Positions 18,975 to 27,300 of a stretch of DNA of 64,000 nucleotides are shown here, piece after piece. Within the stretch, counting starts at the first letter, position 1, and the number at the start of each line of letters is the position of its first letter. Below the pieces are notes generated by a model, which saw nothing but the letters and a program-made list of their open reading frames with translations, did no database searches and was not told the DNA's origin. The stretch spans positions 186,001-250,000 of the forward strand of contig NZ_JAQNCZ010000001.1 of NCBI RefSeq assembly GCF_028369055.1, read 5' to 3'. This DNA comes from Cognatishimia sp. SS12 (GTDB lineage: Bacteria; Pseudomonadota; Alphaproteobacteria; Rhodobacterales; Rhodobacteraceae). The position numbers and the translations under genes were made by a program.

Positions 18975-19190
18975 ATGGCATACGCAGCACATTACTCGGC
19001 GAACACGGCAGCAACTGCACCACGCGCCGCTTCCATGCTGACCAAATTGATCGAGAAGTTTGGCCAGTACCGCCTCTACAAACAGACCGTGGCAGAACTG
19101 TCCATGTTGTCCAACCGCGACCTGGCCGATCTCGGCATCAGCCGCAGCGGCATCAAGGGCCTGGCACTGGAAACGGTCTACGGCAAGTAA
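18975..19190 (+). CDS. DUF1127 small protein (CcaF1-like), head of the RNA array
   Basis: A 71-residue basic protein with the DUF1127 motif in its C-terminal half (AELSMLSNRDLADLGISRSG). Small DUF1127 proteins are common in Rhizobiales and Rhodobacterales; in Rhodobacter sphaeroides the homologous gene (RSP_6037, CcaF1) is co-transcribed with the CcsR small RNAs, is stress-induced through RpoHI/RpoHII, and its product binds RNA. Here the stop codon is followed within ten bases by the first of six CCTCCTCCC hairpins, with no terminator between, supporting the same arrangement. Whether this copy binds RNA is inferred. Confidence 0.9.
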   Translation: MAYAAHYSANTAATAPRAASMLTKLIEKFGQYRLYKQTVAELSMLSNRDLADLGISRSGIKGLALETVYGK

Positions 19191-19199
19191 TTTAGTTTC

Positions 19200-19227
19200 G
19201 GATGGTCTTCCTCCTCCCTGACCATCC
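19200..19227 (+). ncRNA. CcsR-like hairpin RNA 1 (CCUCCUCCC loop)
   Basis: Perfect eight-base-pair stem GGATGGTC/GACCATCC with a 12-base loop containing CCTCCTCCC. First of six units with different stems and the same loop, downstream of the DUF1127 gene; the loop is complementary to a Shine-Dalgarno sequence (GGGAGGAGG). Confidence 0.85.
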
Positions 19228-19236
19228 GACGATAGC

Positions 19237-19266
19237 GGCGGCATCCTCCTCCTCCCTGATGCCGTC
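19237..19266 (+). ncRNA. CcsR-like hairpin RNA 2
   Basis: Stem CGGCATC/GATGCCG, extendable by two pairs (19237-19266), with the loop CTCCTCCTCCCT. The stem sequence is unrelated to unit 1 while the loop is identical at its CCTCCTCCC core. Confidence 0.85.
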
Positions 19267-19278
19267 GCAATAACAACC

Positions 19279-19292
19279 GGGCCGCAAGGCCC
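19279..19292 (+). other. GNRA-tetraloop hairpin inside the RNA array
   Basis: GGGCC-GCAA-GGCCC, a five-base-pair stem closed by a GNRA tetraloop, located between hairpin RNAs 2 and 3. It lacks the CCTCCTCCC loop and may mark a processing or spacer structure of the precursor transcript. Confidence 0.5.
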
Positions 19293-19302
19293 ACGACATT
19301 CG

Positions 19303-19331
19303 AAGGCCTCGTCCTCCTCCCTAGAGGCCTT
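19303..19331 (+). ncRNA. CcsR-like hairpin RNA 3
   Basis: Perfect stem AAGGCCTC/GAGGCCTT with a 13-base loop GTCCTCCTCCCTA. Confidence 0.85.
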
Positions 19332-19341
19332 TGATGCAAGA

Positions 19342-19374
19342 CCGGTGGCGCTCTCCTCCTCCCTGCGTCACCGG
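19342..19374 (+). ncRNA. CcsR-like hairpin RNA 4
   Basis: Ten-base-pair stem CCGGTGGCGC/GCGTCACCGG with one G-U pair; loop TCTCCTCCTCCCT. Confidence 0.85.
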
Positions 19375-19385
19375 ACCTGAACAAC

Positions 19386-19399
19386 GGATCGAATGATCC
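19386..19399 (+). other. small tetraloop hairpin inside the RNA array
   Basis: GGATC-GAAT-GATCC between hairpin RNAs 4 and 5, a five-base-pair stem and four-base loop, similar in size to the GCAA hairpin at 19279. Confidence 0.4.
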
Positions 19400-19410
19400 A
19401 GACATGCAGA

Positions 19411-19433
19411 TGGCCTCTCCTCCTCCCTGGCCG
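19411..19433 (+). ncRNA. CcsR-like hairpin RNA 5
   Basis: Short stem TGGCC/GGCCG (one T-G pair) around the loop TCTCCTCCTCCCT. Its stem is the weakest of the six; flanking bases could extend it only with an internal loop. Confidence 0.75.
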
Positions 19434-19445
19434 GATGCTGAAAAG

Positions 19446-19487
19446 AACGGTGGTGCCCTTCCTCCTCCCTGGCACCACCGTTTTTTT
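19446..19487 (+). ncRNA. CcsR-like hairpin RNA 6, doubling as terminator
   Basis: Perfect 12-base-pair stem AACGGTGGTGCC/GGCACCACCGTT with the loop CTTCCTCCTCCCT, followed by a run of seven T that overlaps the stem end. It therefore has the form of a rho-independent terminator for the whole DUF1127-array transcript while carrying the sixth copy of the motif. Confidence 0.88.
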
Positions 19488-19675
19488 ATGCCTTCTTGAT
19501 GGCGCGTCTTCGGCACACAATCGTCGCAACCCTGCCGGGTCGCGGTGCAAAACTGCGCGCAGGGCCCTGAAACAAAGCGTCACATGAATTTGCGCGGCTT
19601 TGACCTGATCGCAACGCATCTTCGCGCTATGTTATGATGAGGAGCGGGCATGAAACGGAGGTAGAGCTGTCCAAA

Positions 19676-20746
19676 ATGAAATGGCCAAGGTTCACGAAAA
19701 AGCTGCAGGCATTGTTCCGGCGCAAAATGACGGGGCCGCGCAAGGATTCCGCGCAGCAGCGCGGGCCTCAGACTCATGTGATCATATTGGACGGCACCAT
19801 GTCGTCGCTGGCAGCGGGGATGGAAACCAATGCCGGGCAGGCCTATCGACTGGTCAGCGAGGTCGCGCCGCAGGTGTCGCTGTATTACGAGGCGGGCGTG
19901 CAATTTACCAAATGGCGTGACGCCCCTGACGTGATGATGGGGCGCGGCATCAATCGCCAGATCCGTCGGGCGTATGGGTTTCTGGCCTCGCGCTATCGGC
20001 CCGGCGACCGAATTTTCCTTTTTGGGTATTCACGAGGCGCCTTTGCGGTGCGCTCTTTGGCTGGCGTGATTGACCGCGTTGGTCTGCTGGAGCCGACTCA
20101 TGCCACTGAACGCAATGTCCGGCAGGCGTATCGGCATTATGAATGTGCCCCCGATAGTGATGCGGCGCGGGCGTTTTCAGACGCTTATTGCCATGAAACC
20201 ATAGAAATCGAGATGATCGGTGTTTGGGATACCGTCAAGGCGCTGGGGGTGCGCTTGCCAGTCATCTGGCGGGTTTCCGAGCGCAAACATGATTTTCACA
20301 ACCACCATTTGGGGGATGTGATCAAACACGGGTTTCACGCGCTGGCGCTTGATGAAACCCGCAGCGCCTATACGCCCATTCTCTGGGAATGCCGAGAAGG
20401 CTGGGCCGGCAAGGCGGAACAGGTCTGGTTTCGCGGCACCCATGGCGATGTTGGCGGCCATCTGGATGGGGTCGAGGCCGCGCGCCCTCTGGCCAATATT
20501 CCGCTTGTCTGGATGCTGGGTCGCGCTGAAACCTGTGGTTTGCCTTTGCCCCGGGATTGGCGCGGGCGCTTCCCATTGGATGTGACCGCCCCCTCGATTG
20601 GCACCTGGCGCGGCTGGGGCAAACTCTTTCTTTTGCGTGGCAAACGCAAAGTTGGCGCGGATCGCTCTGAATCGATTCACGAAACCGCTTTGGCCTATCC
20701 GGGCCGCCGCCGCCGCGCACGCTGGTTTCTGCGCAAACAGACCTGA
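19676..20746 (+). CDS. DUF2235 domain alpha/beta-hydrolase
   Basis: A 356-residue protein of the DUF2235 family, which has an alpha/beta-hydrolase fold and includes Tle1-type phospholipases and fungal homologues. The opening HVIILDGTMSSL, the nucleophile elbow FLFGYSRGAFAVRSLAG (Ser near residue 118), GVWDTVKALG and the C-terminal WFRGTHGDVGGH (Asp and His of the triad) match the family. No signal peptide and no type VI secretion genes are nearby, so a cytoplasmic lipase or esterase role is as likely as an effector role. Start 19676 follows GGAGG at 13 bases; an earlier ATG at 19634 is possible. Confidence 0.85.
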   Translation: MKWPRFTKKLQALFRRKMTGPRKDSAQQRGPQTHVIILDGTMSSLAAGMETNAGQAYRLVSEVAPQVSLYYEAGVQFTKWRDAPDVMMGRGINRQIRRAYGFLASRYRPGDRIFLFGYSRGAFAVRSLAGVIDRVGLLEPTHATERNVRQAYRHYECAPDSDAARAFSDAYCHETIEIEMIGVWDTVKALGVRLPVIWRVSERKHDFHNHHLGDVIKHGFHALALDETRSAYTPILWECREGWAGKAEQVWFRGTHGDVGGHLDGVEAARPLANIPLVWMLGRAETCGLPLPRDWRGRFPLDVTAPSIGTWRGWGKLFLLRGKRKVGADRSESIHETALAYPGRRRRARWFLRKQT

Positions 20747-20751
20747 CGCGG

Positions 20752-21621
20752 TCAGGCCACCGAATTCAGCGCGGGCTTGCCCGCAGGCACACCCAAGGCA
20801 CGGCACACATCCAGCGTCAGCTTGGCTTTGTTCAGCGGATAAAAATGCAGAACATCCACGCCTTCGGCCATCAGCTTGTTACACAGATCAATGCAAAGCT
20901 CGGTCGCCAGCTTCTCTTGGCTGCCATCCAGCGCGGCGCGGGCAAAAGCCTCTTCCATCCAACCGGGAATGCTTGCGCCGCAGCGCTTGGCAAAATTGCG
21001 CGCGCCTTTCCAGTTTTCAATCGGCAGAATACCCGGAATGACCGGCGCAGTGATGCCCGCCTTTTCGCAGCGATCACGGAAGCGCAGAAATACTTCTGGT
21101 TCAAAAAAGAACTGTGTCAGCGCCTCGGATGCGCCGGCATCCATCTTGGCCTTAAGCCAGCGAACATCCGCATCTGCGTCTTTGGCCTCAGGGTGTTTTT
21201 CGGGATAGGCCCCAACGCGGATTGTGAATTGGCCTGAATCGGCCAGCGCTTCGATCAGATCAACCGAACTGGCAAAGCCGTTCGGATGGGCCTGAAATGC
21301 GCCGGTTCCCTTGGGGGGATCACCGCGCAGGGCGACGATGTCTTTAACTCCGGCGTCAAAGAATTCTTTTGCGATTTCCAGCGTTTCCGCGCGGGTGGAG
21401 CCCACGCAGGTCAGATGCGCGGCCACTTTCAGGCCGCTGGCCTTGTGCAGGGTGGCCACGGTGTCGCGCGTCAGCTCGCGCGTGCTGCCGCCGGCACCAT
21501 AGGTGACAGACACAAAGCGCGGCTCAAGCGGTGACAGCGCTTGAACGCTATCCCAAAGGCGAAAGGCCCCTTCAAGGTTCTTGGGCGGCAGGAATTCGAG
21601 CGAAATACGCGGGGCAGTCAT
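20752..21621 (-). CDS. metF: methylenetetrahydrofolate reductase [NAD(P)H]
   Basis: A 289-residue flavoprotein TIM barrel that reduces 5,10-methylene-THF to 5-methyl-THF for methionine synthesis. The catalytic glutamate sits in SLEFLPPKN near the N-terminus; SVTYGAGGSTRE, LRGDPP, GAYPEKHPEA and the segment with TQFFFEPEVFLRF follow the family. Start 21621 follows AGGAC; a longer form beginning at 21660 would run through the regulatory region. It is divergent from a MetR-like regulator across about 95 bases that hold an inverted repeat. Confidence 0.96.
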   Translation of the reverse strand: MTAPRISLEFLPPKNLEGAFRLWDSVQALSPLEPRFVSVTYGAGGSTRELTRDTVATLHKASGLKVAAHLTCVGSTRAETLEIAKEFFDAGVKDIVALRGDPPKGTGAFQAHPNGFASSVDLIEALADSGQFTIRVGAYPEKHPEAKDADADVRWLKAKMDAGASEALTQFFFEPEVFLRFRDRCEKAGITAPVIPGILPIENWKGARNFAKRCGASIPGWMEEAFARAALDGSQEKLATELCIDLCNKLMAEGVDVLHFYPLNKAKLTLDVCRALGVPAGKPALNSVA

Positions 21622-21675
21622 GAATTGAAGTCCTATTTCTGAGTTGTCCCCTTGTGGCACGCGCGGGGTTGTGAG

Positions 21676-21710
21676 AAAACTTCATAATACTCAACAACAA
21701 TATGAGTTTT
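21676..21710. promoter_or_regulatory. inverted repeat between metF and metR, candidate MetR operator
   Basis: Arms AAAACTTCATA (21676-21686) and TATGAGTTTT (21701-21710) are near-perfect reverse complements separated by 14 bases, in the divergent gap between metF and its LysR-type regulator. The position and dyad form fit a LysR-type operator; the site also overlaps the expected regulator promoter. Confidence 0.45.
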
Positions 21711-21718
21711 GCATGAGG

Positions 21719-22624
21719 ATGCACATTGAATTCCGCCATCTGCGCACCGTGAAGGCCATTCACGAATGCGGCGGTTTGGCGCGCGCGGCAGAGCAGCTCA
21801 ATATCACGCAGTCGGCCTTGTCTCATCAGATCAAAGGGCTAGAGGAACAAGCGGGTGTTGAGCTCTTTGTGCGACGCTCAAAGCCCATGAAGCTGTCAGC
21901 CGCCGGCATGCGCTTTTTGCGGCTGGCGGAACGTATCTTGCCCGAGGTCCAAGCCCTAGAGGAAGAATTCAGCGGGCTGCGCGATGGCAAATCGGGGCGA
22001 CTGCATATCGCCATTGAATGCCATGCCTGTTTTGAATGGTTGTTTCCCGTGTTGGAACAGTTCCGCAAGAAATGGCCGGACGTCGATGTTGATATCCGCC
22101 CGGGGCTGGCATTTGATGCGATGCCCGCCTTGCAAAAAGAAGATGTCGATCTGGTGGTCTCCTCTGATCCAGAAAATATGCCGGGTGTCGAATTTACCCA
22201 TCTCTTTGATTACAATCCGGTTTTTGTCGCCTCAAGCCAGCATCCTCTGGCGCAGAAAAAATGGATTGATGCCGAGGATTTTCGCGGAGAAACTTTGATC
22301 ACTTATCCGGTGGATCGCGCACGACTGGATCTCTTCAGTCAGCTTCTGACCCCTGCCAAAGTCGAACCCGAGCGCGTGCGCCAGGCCGAGTTGACGGCGG
22401 TGATCCTGCTGCTGGTGGCGTCCAATCGCGGTGTTGCCGTGCTGCCCGATTGGGTGGTGCGCGAAGTGAAATACAGCTCTGACTATATCACACGCCCGCT
22501 GACCAAAGACGGCATCACGCGGGGGCTGTTTGCCGCCACGCGCAGTGACGATCTGGAAAAACCCTACATGCAGGATCTGATTGCGCTGGCAGGGATCGAA
22601 GCGAAAAAACTGCAGGCCATTTAA
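21719..22624 (+). CDS. metR: LysR family regulator, MetR-like
   Basis: A 301-residue LysR-type regulator. An N-terminal winged helix occupies residues 1-60 (FRHLRTVKAIHECGGLARAA; ITQSALSHQIKGLEEQ) and the effector domain spans about 92-295. Divergence from metF and similarity to the MetR pattern around QSALSHQIK suggest it regulates methionine/folate genes, with homocysteine as co-effector in the known family member. ATG codons at 21713 and 21719 are both possible; 21719 (MHIEFRHL) matches relatives better. Unlike most LysR genes it is near its probable target, so autoregulation is likely. Confidence 0.85.
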   Translation: MHIEFRHLRTVKAIHECGGLARAAEQLNITQSALSHQIKGLEEQAGVELFVRRSKPMKLSAAGMRFLRLAERILPEVQALEEEFSGLRDGKSGRLHIAIECHACFEWLFPVLEQFRKKWPDVDVDIRPGLAFDAMPALQKEDVDLVVSSDPENMPGVEFTHLFDYNPVFVASSQHPLAQKKWIDAEDFRGETLITYPVDRARLDLFSQLLTPAKVEPERVRQAELTAVILLLVASNRGVAVLPDWVVREVKYSSDYITRPLTKDGITRGLFAATRSDDLEKPYMQDLIALAGIEAKKLQAI

Positions 22625-22726
22625 GCGGCGTTTGTCTCGGAAATTCTGGGCTTTCCCCCGGTTTCGCCCTTGGCAAAAGGGGCGTCGCGGCGTATACGCG
22701 CGCCTTGATGTCAAAGGAGCCGAGCC

Positions 22727-23518
22727 ATGGCGGTCAGCGCAAATCTTAACGTAATGATGAAAGCCGCCCGTAAGGCAGGGCGCTCGCTGGTGAAAGACTT
22801 CCGCGAAGTCGAAAACCTGCAGGTGTCTATGAAAGGCGCGGGCGATTTTGTCAGCCGCGCGGATGTCGCTGCCGAAGAGATCATCAAAGAAGAGTTGATG
22901 GGGGCCCGCCCCACCTATGGCTGGATGGCCGAAGAGGGTGGCGAGGAAGAGGGCAAAGACCCAACACGCCGCTGGATCGTTGATCCGCTTGATGGCACCA
23001 CAAACTATCTGCACGGCATGCCACATTGGGCAGTGTCCATCGCGCTTGAGCACAAAGGCGAAATCGTCGCTGGCGTGATCTTTGATGCCGCCAAAGACGA
23101 AATGTTTTACGCGGAAAAGGGCGAAGGTGCCTGGCTGAATGACAGCAACCGTCTGCGTGTGTCCGGGCGTCACCGGATGATCGAATCCGTGTTTGCAACC
23201 GGCGTGCCATTTGGTGGCCGCAAGGAGTTGCCTGACACGTTGCAGGATCTGGCGCGCTTGATGCCAACCTGCGCTGGTGTGCGTCGCTGGGGCTCTGCAG
23301 CGCTGGACATGGCCTATGTCGCCGCGGGGCGCTATGAGGGCTATTGGGAACGTGGGCTGAATGTCTGGGACATCGCAGCCGGCGTGATCATCATCAAAGA
23401 AGCGGGCGGGTTTGTGCAGGCCATGGACCCAGAAGAAAGCGTGCTTGAGAGCGGCACCGTGCTTTGTGCGAACGAGCCGATTTTTGATCAGTTCTCAAAG
23501 GTTATCCGCAACAGTTAA
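22727..23518 (+). CDS. suhB: inositol monophosphatase family protein (SuhB)
   Basis: A 263-residue magnesium-dependent phosphatase of the inositol monophosphatase/SuhB family. Metal-binding motifs are complete: AEEGGEE, WIVDPLDGTTNYLHG and GLNVWDIAAG. SuhB enzymes dephosphorylate inositol-1-phosphate and in some bacteria act in rRNA antitermination; which role applies here is not visible. AAGGAG precedes the ATG. A strong terminator follows at 23528, so it is a single-gene unit. Confidence 0.93.
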   Translation: MAVSANLNVMMKAARKAGRSLVKDFREVENLQVSMKGAGDFVSRADVAAEEIIKEELMGARPTYGWMAEEGGEEEGKDPTRRWIVDPLDGTTNYLHGMPHWAVSIALEHKGEIVAGVIFDAAKDEMFYAEKGEGAWLNDSNRLRVSGRHRMIESVFATGVPFGGRKELPDTLQDLARLMPTCAGVRRWGSAALDMAYVAAGRYEGYWERGLNVWDIAAGVIIIKEAGGFVQAMDPEESVLESGTVLCANEPIFDQFSKVIRNS

Positions 23519-23527
23519 AGTAAAAAT

Positions 23528-23551
23528 GGCGCTCTTAGGAGCGCCTTTTTT
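23528..23551 (+). terminator. rho-independent terminator of suhB
   Basis: GGCGCTC-TTAG-GAGCGCC stem-loop followed by six T. The A run ahead of the stem lets it work weakly for the convergent rhomboid gene as well. Confidence 0.92.
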
Positions 23552-23557
23552 GTTTGC

Positions 23558-24304
23558 TTATCGCCGGCGTTTCACCCGGGGGACTGTGCTGCGCGCATAG
23601 CGGTATCTTGTGCCCGGATGCGGCGGATGGCCGTGGTTCACGCGCCAGAAGGCCACACCGCCCTTGCGCAGCCACAGCGGGATCACCAGCAGGAAACCGA
23701 CGACAAAGCCGCCCGCATGCGCCCAATAGGCCACCCCGGCGCTGGCGGCGTCGATCGACAGCCCGTTGATCAATTGCAGCGCAAACCAGATGCCCAGCAT
23801 CACCCAGGCCGGGATCGATATGACTTTGATAAAGACGATCAGGATCAGCAGGATATCGACTTTGGCGCGCGGGAAGAGCAGCAGATAGCCACCCAGCACC
23901 GCGGCGACAGCGCCCGAGGCCCCAATGGTTGGCACGGGGCTGAACGGGTCAGAGGCCACCTGCAGGAGCCCCGCAGCGATACCCCCGAAAAGATAGAACA
24001 GCGTGAACCTGCCATGGCCCATCTCATCTTCGAGATTGTCGCCGAAAATCCAGAGAAACAGCATGTTGCCCGCGATATGCATGAAGCCGCCATGCAGGAA
24101 CATCGATGTGAAGAGGCCAGCAAAGCCGGTGCCAGATGAGATGCGGTCAGGAAACAGCGCCCAGTTTGAATAGAAAAGCGACAAGGCGCGCGGGTCGCTT
24201 TCCAGCGGCCAGCTGTAAAGAAAGATCGCCACATTCGCGGCGATCAGAAAGTAGGTTACATAGGGTATGCGCCCGGATGGGTTGTGATCTCGGATCGGAA
24301 ACAT
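23558..24304 (-). CDS. rhomboid family intramembrane serine protease
   Basis: A 248-residue membrane protein of the rhomboid family with about six helices. The catalytic Ser is in TIGASGAVAAVLGGY (near residue 130) and the partner His in WAHAGGFVVGF (near 195), giving the rhomboid dyad; FLHGGFMHIAGNMLFLWIFG carries the conserved L1-loop HG and the helix-2 HxxxN. The C-terminal tail after residue 215 is basic and cytoplasmic. Substrates are unknown. It is downstream of putA on the same strand with a 31-base gap but no obvious functional link. Confidence 0.93.
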   Translation of the reverse strand: MFPIRDHNPSGRIPYVTYFLIAANVAIFLYSWPLESDPRALSLFYSNWALFPDRISSGTGFAGLFTSMFLHGGFMHIAGNMLFLWIFGDNLEDEMGHGRFTLFYLFGGIAAGLLQVASDPFSPVPTIGASGAVAAVLGGYLLLFPRAKVDILLILIVFIKVISIPAWVMLGIWFALQLINGLSIDAASAGVAYWAHAGGFVVGFLLVIPLWLRKGGVAFWRVNHGHPPHPGTRYRYARSTVPRVKRRR

Positions 24305-24335
24305 ACCCTATAGCTGGGGTGTTTGGGGGCGGGCG

Positions 24336-27300
24336 TCAAGCCGCCCCACCCAGCAGGGCCGCATTCCCCCCGGCCGCTGTTGTATCGACACAGACATGCC
24401 GCTCGGCGCGGGCGCGGGTGACGTCGGGCTGCCCGGTGATCAGCGGAATCAACGCGCCCTCACGCTCTGCCAGCGCTTTTTCATAGGCGCGCGCTGTGTC
24501 AGCATCGCCCCACCAAAGCACCCCGGCAAACCCGCTTAATGTGCGCAGTGCCGCCGCCTCTAGGCTGCCGCTGGCCTGCGCCGCACGTCCGCCAAGTTCG
24601 GTGATGGCCGCTGCCTGCGCCGCTGCAGCGTCAGCCCCGGGCCCAAGGCAGAGGACTGGCGCGCGGGATTCGGTGGACAGGCGGTTGGATTCGCCCGTTG
24701 GTCCCGGCAGGCTGACCGTGGTGACAGGGGCCCCGGCAGGTGCGCTGTCGATGGCCTTTTGCATCGCCGCAGCATCCATGGAGTTTGCCCAGGTGCCATT
24801 GGCCTCTTCGGTGGGCACAGCGCGGAAGCGGCTGAGGTAGTGCGGGCCACCGGCCTTGGGGCCAGTGCCGGAAAGGCCTTCGCCGCCAAAGGGTTGGCTG
24901 CCGACAATCGCGCCGATCTGGTTGCGGTTCACATAAACGTTGCCCGCGTGGATACGGTCGGACACATGCTGTACGCGGTCATCAATCCGGGTTTGCAGAC
25001 CAAAGGTCAGCCCATAGCCGGTGGCATTGATCGCATCGATCACTGCGTCGATCTCGCCGGCTTTGAAGGTCGCGACATGCAGAACCGGGCCAAAGATTTC
25101 CTTTTCAAGATCAGCGATGCTGTTCACGCGGATGATGCTCGGCGCGACAAAGGTGCCGGTCTGCGGCGTGCGCAGCTGATACAGCACGCGCCCCTCAGCT
25201 TGCGCCTCTGCGATATGAGCCGAAATTTCCTGTTGCGCGCCGGCGTCAATTACTGGGCCGGAATCGGTGCTGTAATGCCACGGATCATTGAGGTTCAGCT
25301 CTTTCATCGCGCCGACCAGCATTTCAAGCACATGGTCAGCGATGTCCTCTTGCAGATAGAGGCAGCGCAGGGCCGAGCAGCGTTGACCCGCCGATTGAAA
25401 CGCGCTTTCGACAATCGCTGTGACCGCCTGTTCGGGCAGGGCGGTGGAATCCACGATCATGGCGTTGAGGCCACCGGTTTCCGCGATCAGAGGCGCGCCA
25501 GGGGCCATATTGTCGGCCATGGCTTTGCGAATGCGCTGCGCGGTTGCGGTTGAGCCGGTGAAACAGACGCCATTGACGCGCGGATCAGAGGTGATCGCCG
25601 CCCCCACTTTGGAGCCTGAACCGATCACCAGCTGCAGTGCGCTGCGCGGCACACCGGCCTGATGCAGCAGTTTCACGGCCTCATAGGCGATCAGCGGCGT
25701 TTGATCTGCCGGTTTGGCGAGCACGGCATTGCCTGCGGCCAGTGCAGCAGAGATTTGGCCTGTGAAAATGGCCAGCGGGAAGTTCCAGGGGCTGATGCAG
25801 GCAAATACGCCTGCCGGGGCGTCGCTTGGGGCGTTGGCCGCATAAAAGCGCAAGAAATCAACCGCTTCGCGCAGTTCGGCCACTTGGTCCATCGGGGTCT
25901 TGCCCGCTTCGCGTGCCAGAATGGCGAAGAAGAGACCAAAGTTTTCCTCAAAGAGGTCCGCGGCCTTGTTCAATACCGCAGCGCGCTCCTCTGGGCTGGC
26001 GTCCCAGGGCTTGGCAGAAGCCAGCGCAAGCTCAATGCCTTCGGGGCTGGCGTGCGCCACGGTGCCAAGGGAATCGCCGGGCAGATAAGGGTTGGTGACA
26101 GGCACCGGCGCAAGTGTCGGCGCATCGGCTGCGAGCAGCGGAACCGCATGCCAGGCCACATCCCGGTAAGGGGTACGTGCCGCGTCGATTTTTTCAAGCG
26201 TGGGCACATCGCGCAAATCAAAGCCTTGGGAGTTCACACGCTCTGGCGCAAACAGCTCTGGCCCAGTGGTCAAGCTGCCGGAGACCTCTGCATAGGTTTC
26301 AAACGGGTCACGGGCGACCGTTTCGGGCGCGACGTCTTCGTCGACAATCTGGTTGACGAAAGAGCTGTTGGCCCCGTTTTCCAAGAGTCGACGCACAAGA
26401 TAGGCCAGCAGGTCACGGTGCGCGCCCACAGGTGCATAGATCCGGCAACGTGTGCCTTCGGCGCGGTGCACGATGTCATGCAGGCTTTCGCCCATGCCGT
26501 GCAGACGCTGGAATTCGAATGTGGTTTTGTCGGTCGCCATATCCAGAACGGCGGCCACGGTGTGGGCGTTGTGGGTGGCAAATTGCGGATAGATCCGGTC
26601 GGTCATGCCCAGCAGTTTGCGCGCATTGGCGATATAACTGATGTCGGTGGCGGATTTGTTGGTGAAAACCGGGAAATCCGCAAGGCCATTGACTTGCGCC
26701 AGCTTGACCTCTGTGTCCCAATAGGCGCCTTTTACGAGCCGCACCATGATCTTGCGATCCAGTTTGGTGGCCAGCTCATAAAGGTAATCCAAGGTTGCGC
26801 CGGCCCGTTTGCCATAGGCCTGCACCACAACGCCAAAGCCATCCCAGCCGGCGAGGGCGGGTTCGGACAGCACGGTTTCGATCACATCCATCGAGATCGA
26901 CAGGCGGTCGGCCTCTTCGGCGTCAATGTTCAGGCCCATTTTGGCAGATTTCGCCAGCAGCGCGAGAGACCGCAGGCGCGGCACCAGTTCATCCATCACG
27001 CGCTCGCGTTGGGTCACTTCGTAGCGCGGATGCAGCGCCGAGAGTTTGACCGAGATCCCCGGATTTTCGCGAATGTCGGCATGGGTGCAGGCGGCTGCAA
27101 TCGCCGTAATCGCGCGCGAATAGGCAAGGTGATAGCGCATGGCGTCGGCATCGGTTTTCGCCGCTTCGCCCAGCATGTCGTAGGAATAGGTGTAGCCTTT
27201 GGCTTCCATCTTGCTGGCGCGATCCATCGCCTTGACGATGGTTTCTCCCAGAACGAACTGGCGGCCCATTTCCTTCATCGCGCGGCCAACGGCGGTGCGG

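Noticed and set aside
19200..19487. CRISPR-like array of the CCTCCTCCC repeat
   Set aside because: Repeat core is only nine bases, spacing varies, and each copy is a loop on its own stem; no cas genes.
21622..21712. SAM riboswitch ahead of metF or its regulator
   Set aside because: The gap is too short and shows a protein-operator dyad instead of a SAM-I or SAM-II fold.
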